Below the pieces are notes generated by a model. It ran no database searches and was not told the origin of the DNA. It saw nothing but the letters and a program-made list of their open reading frames with translations. The position numbers and the translations under genes are program-made. Below are positions 7,720 to 13,985 of a stretch of 31,210 bases of DNA, piece after piece; position 1 is the first letter of the stretch; each line of letters begins with the position of its first letter. The DNA lies in contig CAZKKV010000010.1 of NCBI GenBank assembly GCA_964553705.1, positions 1 through 31,210 of the forward strand, given 5' to 3'. This stretch comes from CAYXNZ01 sp964553705 (GTDB lineage: Bacteria; Patescibacteriota; Patescibacteriia; Patescibacteriales; GWC2-42-12).

Positions 7720-8215
7720 TGGCGATTAGTTTAATCTCTTTGTCCTTAACCCTTATAATTTCACCAACCCTTTTTCCCATTAAACTAGCCCCGAGTGGAG
7801 AGTTGTGGGAGATAATATTTTTGGCTATGTCAACCTCGGCTGAACCAAGTATTTGATAGGTTTTTGTTTTGCTATTTGATTCAATCGTCACTGTATTTCC
7901 TATCTGAACAGTATCTGAACGAACAGAACATTGTTCTGTCCCTACATTTATGATAATGGCGTTTTTCAAGTGATCTTCTATTTTTAAAATTCGGTTATTA
8001 ATACTACGAAGATTGCTTTTGGCTATACTATAGGCAGCATTTTCTGAAAAATCCCCAAAAGCGGCCTGCTCTTTTACATCGGTGATGGCGAGCGGTCGTT
8101 CAATCTTTAACAGTCTGGTTAGGCTGTTTTTTAGTTTATTGTATTTTTCCTTGGTAATATATGGATCTGTTTTAACCCAAGTGTATTTACCAGGTTTTCT
8201 GATTGGTGTTCTCAT
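7712..8215 (-). CDS. greA: Transcription elongation factor GreA/GreB family
   Basis: GreA enters the secondary channel of RNA polymerase and stimulates cleavage of backtracked RNA. The coiled-coil tip GDFSENAAY carries the acidic pair D55 and E58 that act at the active site, and the C-terminal globular domain is recognisable in NSPLGASLMGKRVGE (about 138-152). The N-terminus has about 20 extra residues before the coiled coil. Residues V91-R99 (VGTEQCSVR), between the coiled coil and the globular domain, are encoded by a copy of the RAYT palindrome and look like an in-frame insertion that was tolerated. It is the only minus-strand gene called in this window, divergent from the radical SAM gene and convergent with a small membrane gene. 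Start ATG at 8213-8215 follows a likely leaderless promoter. Confidence 0.9.
   Translation of the reverse strand: MRTPIRKPGKYTWVKTDPYITKEKYNKLKNSLTRLLKIERPLAITDVKEQAAFGDFSENAAYSIAKSNLRSINNRILKIEDHLKNAIIINVGTEQCSVRSDTVQIGNTVTIESNSKTKTYQILGSAEVDIAKNIISHNSPLGASLMGKRVGEIIRVKDKEIKLIAIN
7923..7945. repeat. RAYT-associated palindrome inside greA
   Basis: TGTTCTGTCCCTAC (7932-7945) is a complete right arm; its partner is reduced to ACAGAACA (7923-7930), with a central T at 7931. On the greA coding strand it reads GTA GGG ACA GAA CAA TGT TCT, giving VGTEQCS, the same frame used by the copies inside the transposase gene. Confidence 0.8.
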
Positions 8216-8221
8216 AATGTC

Positions 8222-8250
8222 AGTATAGGTTAAATATATTTTGTGGTCTA
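8222..8250 (-). promoter_or_regulatory. Candidate greA promoter, apparently leaderless
   Basis: On the minus strand, TAGACC (8250-8245) and TATACT (8227-8222) are 17 bp apart, matching 4 of 6 bases at -35 and 5 of 6 at -10. Only six bases separate the -10 from the greA ATG, so transcription would begin at or next to the start codon. Confidence 0.4.
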
Positions 8251-8256
8251 CTGTTT

Positions 8257-8285
8257 TTGCGTGTCTTTTTTAACTAAGGTATAAT
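8257..8285 (+). promoter_or_regulatory. Promoter upstream of the radical SAM gene, likely inherited from the GIY-YIG gene
   Basis: TTGCGT (8257-8262) and TATAAT (8280-8285) are separated by 17 bp. They lie 34 bases before the ATG of the duplicated GIY-YIG start at 8320, so this was probably the GIY-YIG promoter before the radical SAM gene came to lie between them. Confidence 0.6.
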
Positions 8286-8314
8286 GTAATTATAGCTTTT
8301 ATTAGTGATTAGTG

Positions 8315-8364
8315 AATAAATGTGGTACGTATATATTTTATAATGTAAAGATAAGACTTTTTAT
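8315..8364 (+). repeat. Left copy of a 50-bp direct repeat: decayed start of the GIY-YIG gene
   Basis: This stretch matches 9249-9298 at 48 of 50 positions. It begins AATAAATGTGGTACG and would encode MWYVYIL, followed by TAA where the intact gene has CAA (position 8341). The second difference is TGT for TGC. Together with 9249-9298 it brackets the radical SAM gene; the repeat period is 934 bp. Confidence 0.85.
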
Positions 8365-9244
8365 GCGACATGAATATGTTTTAACAAACAAATGTAATTT
8401 AAAGTGCGTTTATTGCTCTTTTCCTAACAGGGGAGGAGAAAAGTCATTGAAAAAAGTTAAGAACGAAATTCTTTTAATTTATAAAAATAATTTTAATCAG
8501 CTAGCTATTACCGGAGGTGAGCCGAGTTTAAATAAGGATTTAGATAAAATAATTTTTTATGCGAAAAAAATAGGATTTAAAGAAGTAATTTTAGAAACAA
8601 ATGGATATGGTCTTGACGACATTAATTATGCTAAATCTCTAATATCTTCAGGCTTAGATTCCATTGGTTTTTCATTTCAAGGAGTGAATAGTAAGACTCA
8701 CGATAGCGTTGTCGGTGTAAAGGGGCATCATGAAAAATTAATGAAAGCAATTAGTAATTTAATAAAATTAAATTTTTCAAACATAATTTTTACTCCAGTG
8801 ATAACTGAATTTAATTATAGAGATATACCTGAAATTATAAGATTCGCAGAAAAACATAGATATTTTTTGAGGTTTAATTTTGTGAGAATTCATCAGTATG
8901 ATTTTTTTGAAAGGAGTAATCTAAGTTACAAGGAAGTAGTCCCTGAATATTCTAAAGTCTGTAAGGTTTTTTATGATTCTTTTAAAAAGAACCCTCCCAG
9001 AGAAGCATATGAAGCATATAATAATATTCCTCCATGTGCATTTTATGCAATCGGGGAAGATATATTTAAATACATAGAACCAAACGAAGGGCATTTATCA
9101 CCCGAGATACATTCAGCAGAATTAAAACTTTATTCTAAGCCTAAAATGTGCGAAAAATGTAAATTTAATAAAACATGTCAAGGTATATTTTATACATATG
9201 TTGCAGAAAGAGGTTTAGCCGAATTTAAACCAATACTTAAATAA
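8363..9244 (+). CDS. Radical SAM protein with C-terminal cysteine cluster
   Basis: A radical S-adenosylmethionine enzyme. The CxxxCxxC motif CNLKCVYC (C11, C15, C18) binds the catalytic 4Fe-4S cluster, and TGGEPS (about 50-55) contacts SAM. Four further cysteines near the C-terminus, C225 then CxxC (C263, C266) and C272 in KMCEKCKFNKTCQG, suggest an auxiliary SPASM/twitch-like cluster, as in enzymes that modify peptides or cofactors. The frame is open from a GTG at 8312, but its first 17 codons lie in the duplicated GIY-YIG start read out of frame, so I place the start at ATG 8363 (293 residues), immediately before the conserved MRHEYVLTNKCNL. The substrate is unknown and no precursor peptide gene was recognised next to it. 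Confidence 0.8.
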   Translation: MRHEYVLTNKCNLKCVYCSFPNRGGEKSLKKVKNEILLIYKNNFNQLAITGGEPSLNKDLDKIIFYAKKIGFKEVILETNGYGLDDINYAKSLISSGLDSIGFSFQGVNSKTHDSVVGVKGHHEKLMKAISNLIKLNFSNIIFTPVITEFNYRDIPEIIRFAEKHRYFLRFNFVRIHQYDFFERSNLSYKEVVPEYSKVCKVFYDSFKKNPPREAYEAYNNIPPCAFYAIGEDIFKYIEPNEGHLSPEIHSAELKLYSKPKMCEKCKFNKTCQGIFYTYVAERGLAEFKPILK

Positions 9245-9248
9245 TTTT

Positions 9249-9298
9249 AATAAATGTGGTACGTATATATTTTACAATGCAAAGATAAGACTTTTTAT
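9249..9298 (+). repeat. Right copy of the 50-bp direct repeat (start of the intact GIY-YIG gene)
   Basis: It holds the authentic start of the GIY-YIG gene, with CAA at 9275-9277 where the left copy has a stop codon. The radical SAM stop codon ends 4 bases before it. Confidence 0.85.
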
Positions 9299-9502
9299 AC
9301 TGGCGTAACGACGGATTTAAAAAGACGAGTGGAGGAGCATAATATCTCGGCGTTGGGAGCAAAATATACCAAGGGTCGGCGTCCAGTAAAAATAATGTAT
9401 TCAATTTCAAAAAAGAATAAATCAGAAGCGCAAAAAGAAGAATGTCGAATAAAAAAATTATCAAGAGAAGAAAAAATTAAAATTATAAAAAAGATTAAAT
9501 AA
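9254..9502 (+). CDS. GIY-YIG nuclease domain protein (UPF0213/YhbQ-like)
   Basis: An 82-residue single-domain GIY-YIG protein. The motif pair is YVYIL (residues 3-7) and FYTGVT (about 14-19), followed by the conserved LKRRVEEHN helix and the C-terminal acidic SEAQKEECRIKKLSREEK region expected to carry the metal-binding glutamate. Length is normal for stand-alone UPF0213 proteins, whose role is thought to be in DNA processing or repair but is not settled. Its native promoter now lies about 970 bp upstream because the radical SAM gene intervenes, so expression may depend on read-through. Confidence 0.85.
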   Translation: MWYVYILQCKDKTFYTGVTTDLKRRVEEHNISALGAKYTKGRRPVKIMYSISKKNKSEAQKEECRIKKLSREEKIKIIKKIK

Positions 9503-9512
9503 ATTTTATATA

Positions 9513-10130
9513 ATGAAAAAATTACTTTTAACTTCGTCTAGTAAATTCATAACAGGGGCTGGGTTAAATTTGTTTGAACGACCGTTGAACCAAATAAAGA
9601 TGGCCTATATTATAACCGCTTCAAAAAAGATTGATGATTTAGATTATATTACGATTGAACGAAAAAAATTTGAAGACGGGGGGTTTGATTATGAAGAAAT
9701 TGATATTGAAGGCAAAAACGAAGATGAATTAAGAAAAGTTTTAAAAGATAAGGAGTCGGTTTATGTTACGAGTGGCAATGCATATCATCTATTAAAATGT
9801 GCGCGAGCTAGCGGTTTTGAAAAAATTATTAGGGAGTTATTAGATAAGGGCGTTATTTATATGGGTTCTAGCGCAGGAAGTTATTTGGCTTGTCCGACAA
9901 TTGAAATGGCTACATGGAAAGATAGCAAGAGAGACAAGGTTAATGATCGGTGTGGTGTTACTGATTTTACTGGGATGAATTTGGTTCCGTTTTTAGTCTT
10001 TGCGCATTATACTCCAGAATATAAAGAAATAGTCAAAGGTAAAATTCAAGAATTGGATTATGATATAAAAATATTAAATGATAGTCAGGCCGTTTTAGTC
10101 AAGAACGAAGAAGTGAAAGTTATAGGATAA
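9513..10130 (+). CDS. Peptidase E-like protein (family S51)
   Basis: S51 peptidases use a serine nucleophile; E. coli PepE cleaves aspartyl dipeptides. GSSAGS contains the nucleophile S120, VTSGNAYHLL (about 85-94) is the conserved substrate-loop segment that precedes it, and H165 in FAHYTPEY fits the second catalytic position. Length (205) is close to the usual 210-230. It starts 10 bases after the GIY-YIG gene and may be cotranscribed with it. The physiological substrate cannot be told, as S51 members also include non-dipeptidase homologues. Confidence 0.8.
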   Translation: MKKLLLTSSSKFITGAGLNLFERPLNQIKMAYIITASKKIDDLDYITIERKKFEDGGFDYEEIDIEGKNEDELRKVLKDKESVYVTSGNAYHLLKCARASGFEKIIRELLDKGVIYMGSSAGSYLACPTIEMATWKDSKRDKVNDRCGVTDFTGMNLVPFLVFAHYTPEYKEIVKGKIQELDYDIKILNDSQAVLVKNEEVKVIG

Positions 10131-10157
10131 AATTATAAAAAAATTAAATAAAAATTC

Positions 10158-10361
10158 ATGGAAGAAGAAATAACAAAAAAAATAGATGAGCAGGGGATAA
10201 AGATTGACGCTATCTATAAATCAGTCGAAAAAACTAGGAAATATTTTCTGGCAATAATTTGGGTTTCTGTTATTTGTTTTGTTTTACCATTGATTGGTCT
10301 AATGTTTGTTTTGCCAGCGTTTATTAGTTCATACATCGGTGGTCTCGAAGGTTTATTGTAA
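10158..10361 (+). CDS. Small membrane protein with amphipathic N-terminus
   Basis: The 67-residue product starts with a charged, heptad-like stretch (EEEITKKIDEQGIKIDAIYKSVEKTRK) followed by a long hydrophobic segment (about 30-58) that can form one or two spans. I recognise the layout from other CPR genomes but no function is known. It begins 27 bases after the peptidase gene, and a complete palindrome starts 8 bases after its stop codon. Confidence 0.55.
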   Translation: MEEEITKKIDEQGIKIDAIYKSVEKTRKYFLAIIWVSVICFVLPLIGLMFVLPAFISSYIGGLEGLL

Positions 10362-10369
10362 AATCAACG

Positions 10370-10398
10370 GTAGGAACAGAACAATGTTCTGTTCCTAC
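10370..10398. repeat. RAYT-associated palindrome, GAACAATGTTC type, complete
   Basis: Perfect arms GTAGGAACAGAACA and TGTTCTGTTCCTAC surround a central A. The 10 bases to its left (AAAATCAACG, 10360-10369) are identical to those left of the complete copy at 12742-12770, which implies one was copied from the other with flank. Confidence 0.85.
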
Positions 10399-10413
10399 AC
10401 AAAAATTAAAATT

Positions 10414-10905
10414 ATGAAAAAGATTGAAAAGGGTTTTACATTAATTGAAATTTTGGTAGTGATTGTGATTATTGGTGTTTTAGCGACGATTGCTTTTGTT
10501 TATCTTGGTGGCGCAACGGTTAAGGCGCGGGATGTCAAAAGAATGAGTGATCTCAACCAAATTGGGCGTTTTTTAAGTTTTGGCTGTTTGGTGCCTGAGG
10601 CCGGGGCTGGTGAGTATGACTTGAATGATTTGATAGAAGAATATAAGATAAAATATCCGTAGTACACCAATAGTATTCCGACAAATATCCGCGACCCGAA
10701 AACTGGCACTGATAGCGTGTCAAATTATAAATATTTGGTTAATGCTAGTAAGCAGTGCGTATTGTATGCCAATCTAGAAGATGATAATGCCGAGGTGAGT
10801 TTACCAGGTATATCTGAACCAACACCAGGCGGTGGCAAAGGTATTTACCAGGCCGAGAGCGATGGTTGGAATGGCAGTAATAAATATTTTGCTGTTAGTA
10901 ATTAG
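10414..10905 (+). pseudogene. Type IV pilin-like gene interrupted by one amber codon
   Basis: ATG at 10414 gives a classic prepilin leader, MKKIEKGFTLIEILVVIVII, with the cleavage site after G7 and the glutamate five residues into the mature protein. The frame stops at TAG 10660-10662 after KIKYP, but the same frame continues without shift to 10905, reading YTNSIPTNIRDPKTGT...YLVNAS...LPGISEPTPGGG...GWNGSNKYFAVSN, the usual C-terminal half of a CPR pilin. A single C-to-T change of CAG would explain the stop. TAG ends other genes here (12410, 19840, 21061), so it is not reassigned. Either a pseudogene, a read-through gene or a sequence error. A complete palindrome lies 15 bases upstream of the start. 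Confidence 0.8.
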
Positions 10906-10932
10906 TAGGGGTGGGTCACGACCTGTCTATAT
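10905..10932. repeat. Degenerate RAYT-associated palindrome, GTCGCGAC type
   Basis: Begins GTAGGGGTGGGTC and continues ACGACCTGTC, matching about 21 of 28 positions of the consensus. Its first G is the last base of the pilin stop codon. The symmetry is mostly lost, so this is an old copy. Confidence 0.55.
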
Positions 10933-10947
10933 GTGGAAAAATAAAAT

Positions 10948-11955
10948 ATGGCAAAAAAGAAAAAAGTGGAAAAATTTAATAAAGGTGAGATTATAATTTA
11001 TAAACCATCAAAAGGTGAGGTTGAATTAAAAGTGCGTTTTGAAAATGAAACGGTTTGGTTGGGTGCGTATCAAATGGCACAAATTTTTGGTGTTAATAGA
11101 CCGGCAATAGTAAAGCATGTCATCAATATTTATAAAAGTGGTGAGTTGGATGAAAAATCAACCTGTTCCATTTTGGAACAGGTTGCTGCTGATAATAAAA
11201 TTCGTAAAATGAATTTATATAATCTGGATATGATTATTTCTGTCGGTTATCGAGTGAACTCCCAAAGAGCGACTCAATTTCGCATTTGGGCGACTAGGAT
11301 ATTAAAGAAATATTTATTACAAGGATACGCTATAAACGACAAAAGATTATTGGAAGCGAAAAATAAATTTAATCAACTTCAAGAAACGATTAGTTTTTTA
11401 CAAAAAAAATCAAAGGTAAAAGTATTGCAAGGACAAGAAAAGGAAATATTAGATTTATTAGCTGATTATGCCAAGACATTATCAATTTTAGAGAAATATG
11501 ATAAAAGAAAATTAAAAACTGTAAAAGGCAAGAGTACTAGCTTCGTTTTGAAATATGAAGATTGTTTAAGTATTATTACTGAGATAAAAAAGAGGCTAAT
11601 AGTGAAAAAAGAAGCGACTGATATTTTTGGCAATGAAAGTGATTATAAATTTGAAAGTATTATAAAAAATTTATATCAGACATTTAGCGGTAAGAAATTG
11701 TATCAATCAACTGAAATTATGGCCGCTAATCTTTTGTACCTAATTATTAAGGATCATTCTTTTACTGACGGCAATAAACGAATCGGTTCGTTTTTATTTG
11801 TTTATTTTTTAGATAAAAATAATTATTTGCATCGTGCAAGTGGAGAGAAAAAAATAAATGATAATGCGTTGGCAGCATTAGCTTTGCTTATTGCTGAAAG
11901 TAATCCCAAAGAAAAAGAGCAGTTAATCGCTTTGATTACGCAATTAATAAAATAA
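10948..11955 (+). CDS. RhuM family protein fused to a Fic/Doc domain
   Basis: Residues about 25-125 form the RhuM domain (VWLGAYQMAQIFGVNRPAIVKHV... LYNLDMIISVGYRVNS...TQFRIWATRILKKYL). A helical linker leads to a Fic/Doc domain with HSFTDGNKR: H270, F272, D274, G275, N276, K277, R278. The GNKR form is that of Doc-like toxins, which phosphorylate rather than AMPylate in the studied P1 case; which reaction occurs here cannot be read from sequence. No small Phd-type antitoxin gene is next to it. It is the second Fic-fold protein in the window and is unlike the one at 4141. Codons 71-80 overlap a 12-bp hairpin. Confidence 0.85.
   Translation: MAKKKKVEKFNKGEIIIYKPSKGEVELKVRFENETVWLGAYQMAQIFGVNRPAIVKHVINIYKSGELDEKSTCSILEQVAADNKIRKMNLYNLDMIISVGYRVNSQRATQFRIWATRILKKYLLQGYAINDKRLLEAKNKFNQLQETISFLQKKSKVKVLQGQEKEILDLLADYAKTLSILEKYDKRKLKTVKGKSTSFVLKYEDCLSIITEIKKRLIVKKEATDIFGNESDYKFESIIKNLYQTFSGKKLYQSTEIMAANLLYLIIKDHSFTDGNKRIGSFLFVYFLDKNNYLHRASGEKKINDNALAALALLIAESNPKEKEQLIALITQLIK
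11159..11185. repeat. 12-bp hairpin inside the RhuM-Fic gene
   Basis: CAACCTGTTCCA (11159-11170) pairs perfectly with TGGAACAGGTTG (11174-11185) around a TTT loop. It encodes STCSILEQV in a surface-loop position of the RhuM domain. It is not of the same sequence as the RAYT palindromes. Confidence 0.5.
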
Positions 11956-12014
11956 AAGAGAAAATTTTAAAACAAGAGAAGGAGCGGGGGATTAATTCAT
12001 AACAAAAAAAGATT

Positions 12015-12410
12015 ATGGCAAAGTGCAAAAATAATTTGAGTTTCTGGTGGTATTTTACAAATTTCTGGACATTCATTGTTTTGTTGATGGTGATTTTTAA
12101 TTTTATCGCCAATAATGCTTTTGACGAATATTTGGGGATTTTTTTGGTTGTGTACATCGCACTTTTGACTATTTACGCCAGTAACAAAGAATTCGAACGC
12201 TGGCGCAATCTGCATACCAGTTGCCATCCAGGCGAAATGTATGTGATTATTTGGACAATTTTAATTTTGCTTATTAGTGCTTCAGATATGCTAATGAAAA
12301 GAGCTTATGAAATGCCTGATTCAATTGTTTCTTCGTATATTGCCATTTTGACTATTTTGGCTATCACGATGAAATCTCGTCGTGTTTATGAAAGAAAATT
12401 GAAAAAATAG
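12015..12410 (+). CDS. Polytopic membrane protein, unknown function
   Basis: The 131-residue product has four hydrophobic segments (about 15-33, 41-55, 76-92 and 104-118) and ends in basic MKSRRVYERKLKK, which predicts a cytoplasmic C-terminus. No family is recognised. It follows the RhuM-Fic gene by 59 bases and precedes the transposase gene by 19, but no functional link is implied. Confidence 0.6.
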   Translation: MAKCKNNLSFWWYFTNFWTFIVLLMVIFNFIANNAFDEYLGIFLVVYIALLTIYASNKEFERWRNLHTSCHPGEMYVIIWTILILLISASDMLMKRAYEMPDSIVSSYIAILTILAITMKSRRVYERKLKK

Positions 12411-12429
12411 CGTATAAAATTTTATTAAA

Positions 12430-13008
12430 ATGGAGGATAATAAAAAGCGCAAGCCAAACAGATTAAAAGAATATGATTATTCGCAGGACGGTTGGTATTT
12501 TGTAACAATGTGTGTAAAAAATAAAATTGAATGTTTTGGTGAAATCAAAAATGATAAAATAATTTTGAATGAACATGGACAAATTATTTTAAAATATTGG
12601 CAAGAAATTACCAGTCATTATCAGAATATTTTTTTGGATGAATGGGTGGTAATGCCCAATCATATTCATGGAATAATTATAATTGAAAATCTGGTAGGGG
12701 CAGAACAATGTTCTGAATCACATATTTTTGCAAAATCAACGGTAGGGACAGAACAATGTTCTGTCCCTACGAAGGCGATTGCCCGTGTTGATTATGGATT
12801 ATTATCAAAAGTTATTAAATCATTTAAAGAAATTTCAGTAAAAACAATCCGCAAAAATTTAAATGATTATGATTTTGCCTGGCAAAGATCATTTTATGAT
12901 CATATAATTAGAAATGAAAAATCATTAGATAAAATTCGTAGTTATATTTACCATAACCCACCAAAATGGGAATTAGACAGGAATAATTCAGAAAATTTAT
13001 TTGTGTGA
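12430..13008 (+). CDS. REP-associated tyrosine transposase (RAYT), Y1/IS200-like
   Basis: A single-strand DNA transposase of the HUH superfamily. The opening R.KEYDYSQDGWYFVTMCV is typical, the metal-binding pair is H78 and H80 of MPNHIHGII, and Y156 in SFYDHII is the expected nucleophile, followed by the conserved YIYHNPPKWELD. RAYTs are single-copy relatives of IS200/IS605 transposases that bind and nick REP palindromes carrying a GTAG-type tetranucleotide. This gene contains two copies of the local GTAG...CTAC palindrome inside its own frame (12694-12715 and 12742-12770), encoding VGAEQCS and VGTEQCSVPT between the HUH motif and the tyrosine helix. All catalytic residues are intact, so it may be active. 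Confidence 0.9.
   Translation: MEDNKKRKPNRLKEYDYSQDGWYFVTMCVKNKIECFGEIKNDKIILNEHGQIILKYWQEITSHYQNIFLDEWVVMPNHIHGIIIIENLVGAEQCSESHIFAKSTVGTEQCSVPTKAIARVDYGLLSKVIKSFKEISVKTIRKNLNDYDFAWQRSFYDHIIRNEKSLDKIRSYIYHNPPKWELDRNNSENLFV
12694..12715. repeat. RAYT-associated palindrome in the RAYT gene, truncated
   Basis: Left arm GTAGGGGCAGAACA, central A at 12708, then TGTTCTG, after which the right arm stops. Reads VGAEQCS in the transposase frame. Confidence 0.8.
12742..12770. repeat. RAYT-associated palindrome in the RAYT gene, complete
   Basis: Perfect arms GTAGGGACAGAACA and TGTTCTGTCCCTAC around a central A at 12756. Reads VGTEQCSVPT in the transposase frame. Preceded by the AAAATCAACG flank shared with the copy at 10370. 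Confidence 0.9.
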
Positions 13009-13017
13009 TATTTATTC

Positions 13018-13707
13018 ATGATAAAAAAATACAAAAATTTTATTTTTGGTACCTCAGAAATGACGGACGGTGGCATGCGACTGGACGGTGATTTGTCGGC
13101 GGTTAATCGACAGAGGTATTTTGACAAAATCAGTTTAAATCGGATACCAATTGTGTCAGCTGGACTAACGAATAGTAATGTGGTTAAATTAGTTGATAAT
13201 AAAGATAAAAATAGTGTAATCAGAGGGGCAGACGCTTTGATAACCAACGAAAATAATTTGATATTATCAATTACGACCGCTGATTGTTTGCCGATTTATT
13301 TTTTTGAGCCGTCAACGAGAATAACCAGTATAGCTCATGCTGGTTGGCGTGGTTTATTAGATGGAATTATTAGTAATACTATTAGAACGATGAAAGAAAA
13401 GTATGAGGCAAAAACTGAAGAAATAAAAATTTTTATCGGACCGCATATTAATAAATGTCATTTTGCAGTAAAAGATGATGTCTACAATTTGTTCAAAGAT
13501 TATCCAACGGCGCGGTTTGATAAAGGAGAAAAAAAGTATATCGATTTGGGTCTAGTAGCCATAAGTCAGGCTGTGAAGGCTGGGGTTATGAAAAATAATA
13601 TTGAAATAAGCAAAGAATGTACTTATTGTTTGGGAGAAAAATATTTTTCTTTTCGGCGAGATGGAGTTTTAAAAACTATGATAAATTTTATTGTTTATAA
13701 AAAATAA
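13018..13707 (+). CDS. pgeF: Peptidoglycan editing factor PgeF (YfiH/laccase domain)
   Basis: PgeF family proteins, long annotated as polyphenol oxidases or purine nucleosidases, remove mis-incorporated residues from peptidoglycan precursors in E. coli. TTADCLP (C90), AHAGWRG (H107) and IGPHINKCHF (C147) are the family landmarks. The first metal-binding histidine, normally in a QVHG-type motif, appears to be replaced: the aligned stretch reads SAGLTNSNVV with N52 where His is expected. The enzyme may therefore bind metal differently or have reduced activity. Length 229 is slightly short for the family. It begins a tight run with the yggU-like and uppS genes, consistent with a cell-wall operon. 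Confidence 0.8.
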   Translation: MIKKYKNFIFGTSEMTDGGMRLDGDLSAVNRQRYFDKISLNRIPIVSAGLTNSNVVKLVDNKDKNSVIRGADALITNENNLILSITTADCLPIYFFEPSTRITSIAHAGWRGLLDGIISNTIRTMKEKYEAKTEEIKIFIGPHINKCHFAVKDDVYNLFKDYPTARFDKGEKKYIDLGLVAISQAVKAGVMKNNIEISKECTYCLGEKYFSFRRDGVLKTMINFIVYKK

Positions 13708-13709
13708 TT

Positions 13710-13985
13710 ATGCTTGGTCAATACAAGGAGAAACTAGCAGAAAAAGGTGAGGTTTATTTGAGAATCAAGGCTCGACCAAATGCTGGTTTGACTGAAATTA
13801 CTGATCAATTAGAAACCGAAGATGGCAAAACTTTAAAGATAGATGTAGCAGCGCCAGCGAAAAAAAATAAAGCTAATGAAGAAATCATAAAATTTCTTGC
13901 AAAAGAATTTAAGGTGGCAAAAAATAATGTAAAATTGATTAGCGGTTTTTCAGAAAAAATAAAATTAATTAAAATTGTAATATGA
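13710..13985 (+). CDS. DUF167/YggU family protein
   Basis: A 91-residue member of DUF167, recognised from VYLRIKARPNAGLTEI at the start, LKIDVAAPAKKNKANEEIIKFLAKEF in the middle and NVKLISGFSEKIKLI at the end. The role of this small, widespread family is not established. It starts 2 bases after pgeF and its TGA overlaps the uppS ATG (ATGA, 13982-13985), so translation of the three is probably coupled. Confidence 0.85.
   Translation: MLGQYKEKLAEKGEVYLRIKARPNAGLTEITDQLETEDGKTLKIDVAAPAKKNKANEEIIKFLAKEFKVAKNNVKLISGFSEKIKLIKIVI

Noticed and set aside
8312..8362. GTG start of the radical SAM gene giving 17 extra residues
   Set aside because: These codons are the duplicated GIY-YIG start read out of frame; the ATG at 8363 directly precedes the conserved N-terminus.
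10660..10662. TAG as a sense codon (alternative genetic code)
   Set aside because: TAG ends several other intact genes (12410, 19840, 21061), so a genome-wide reassignment does not fit.
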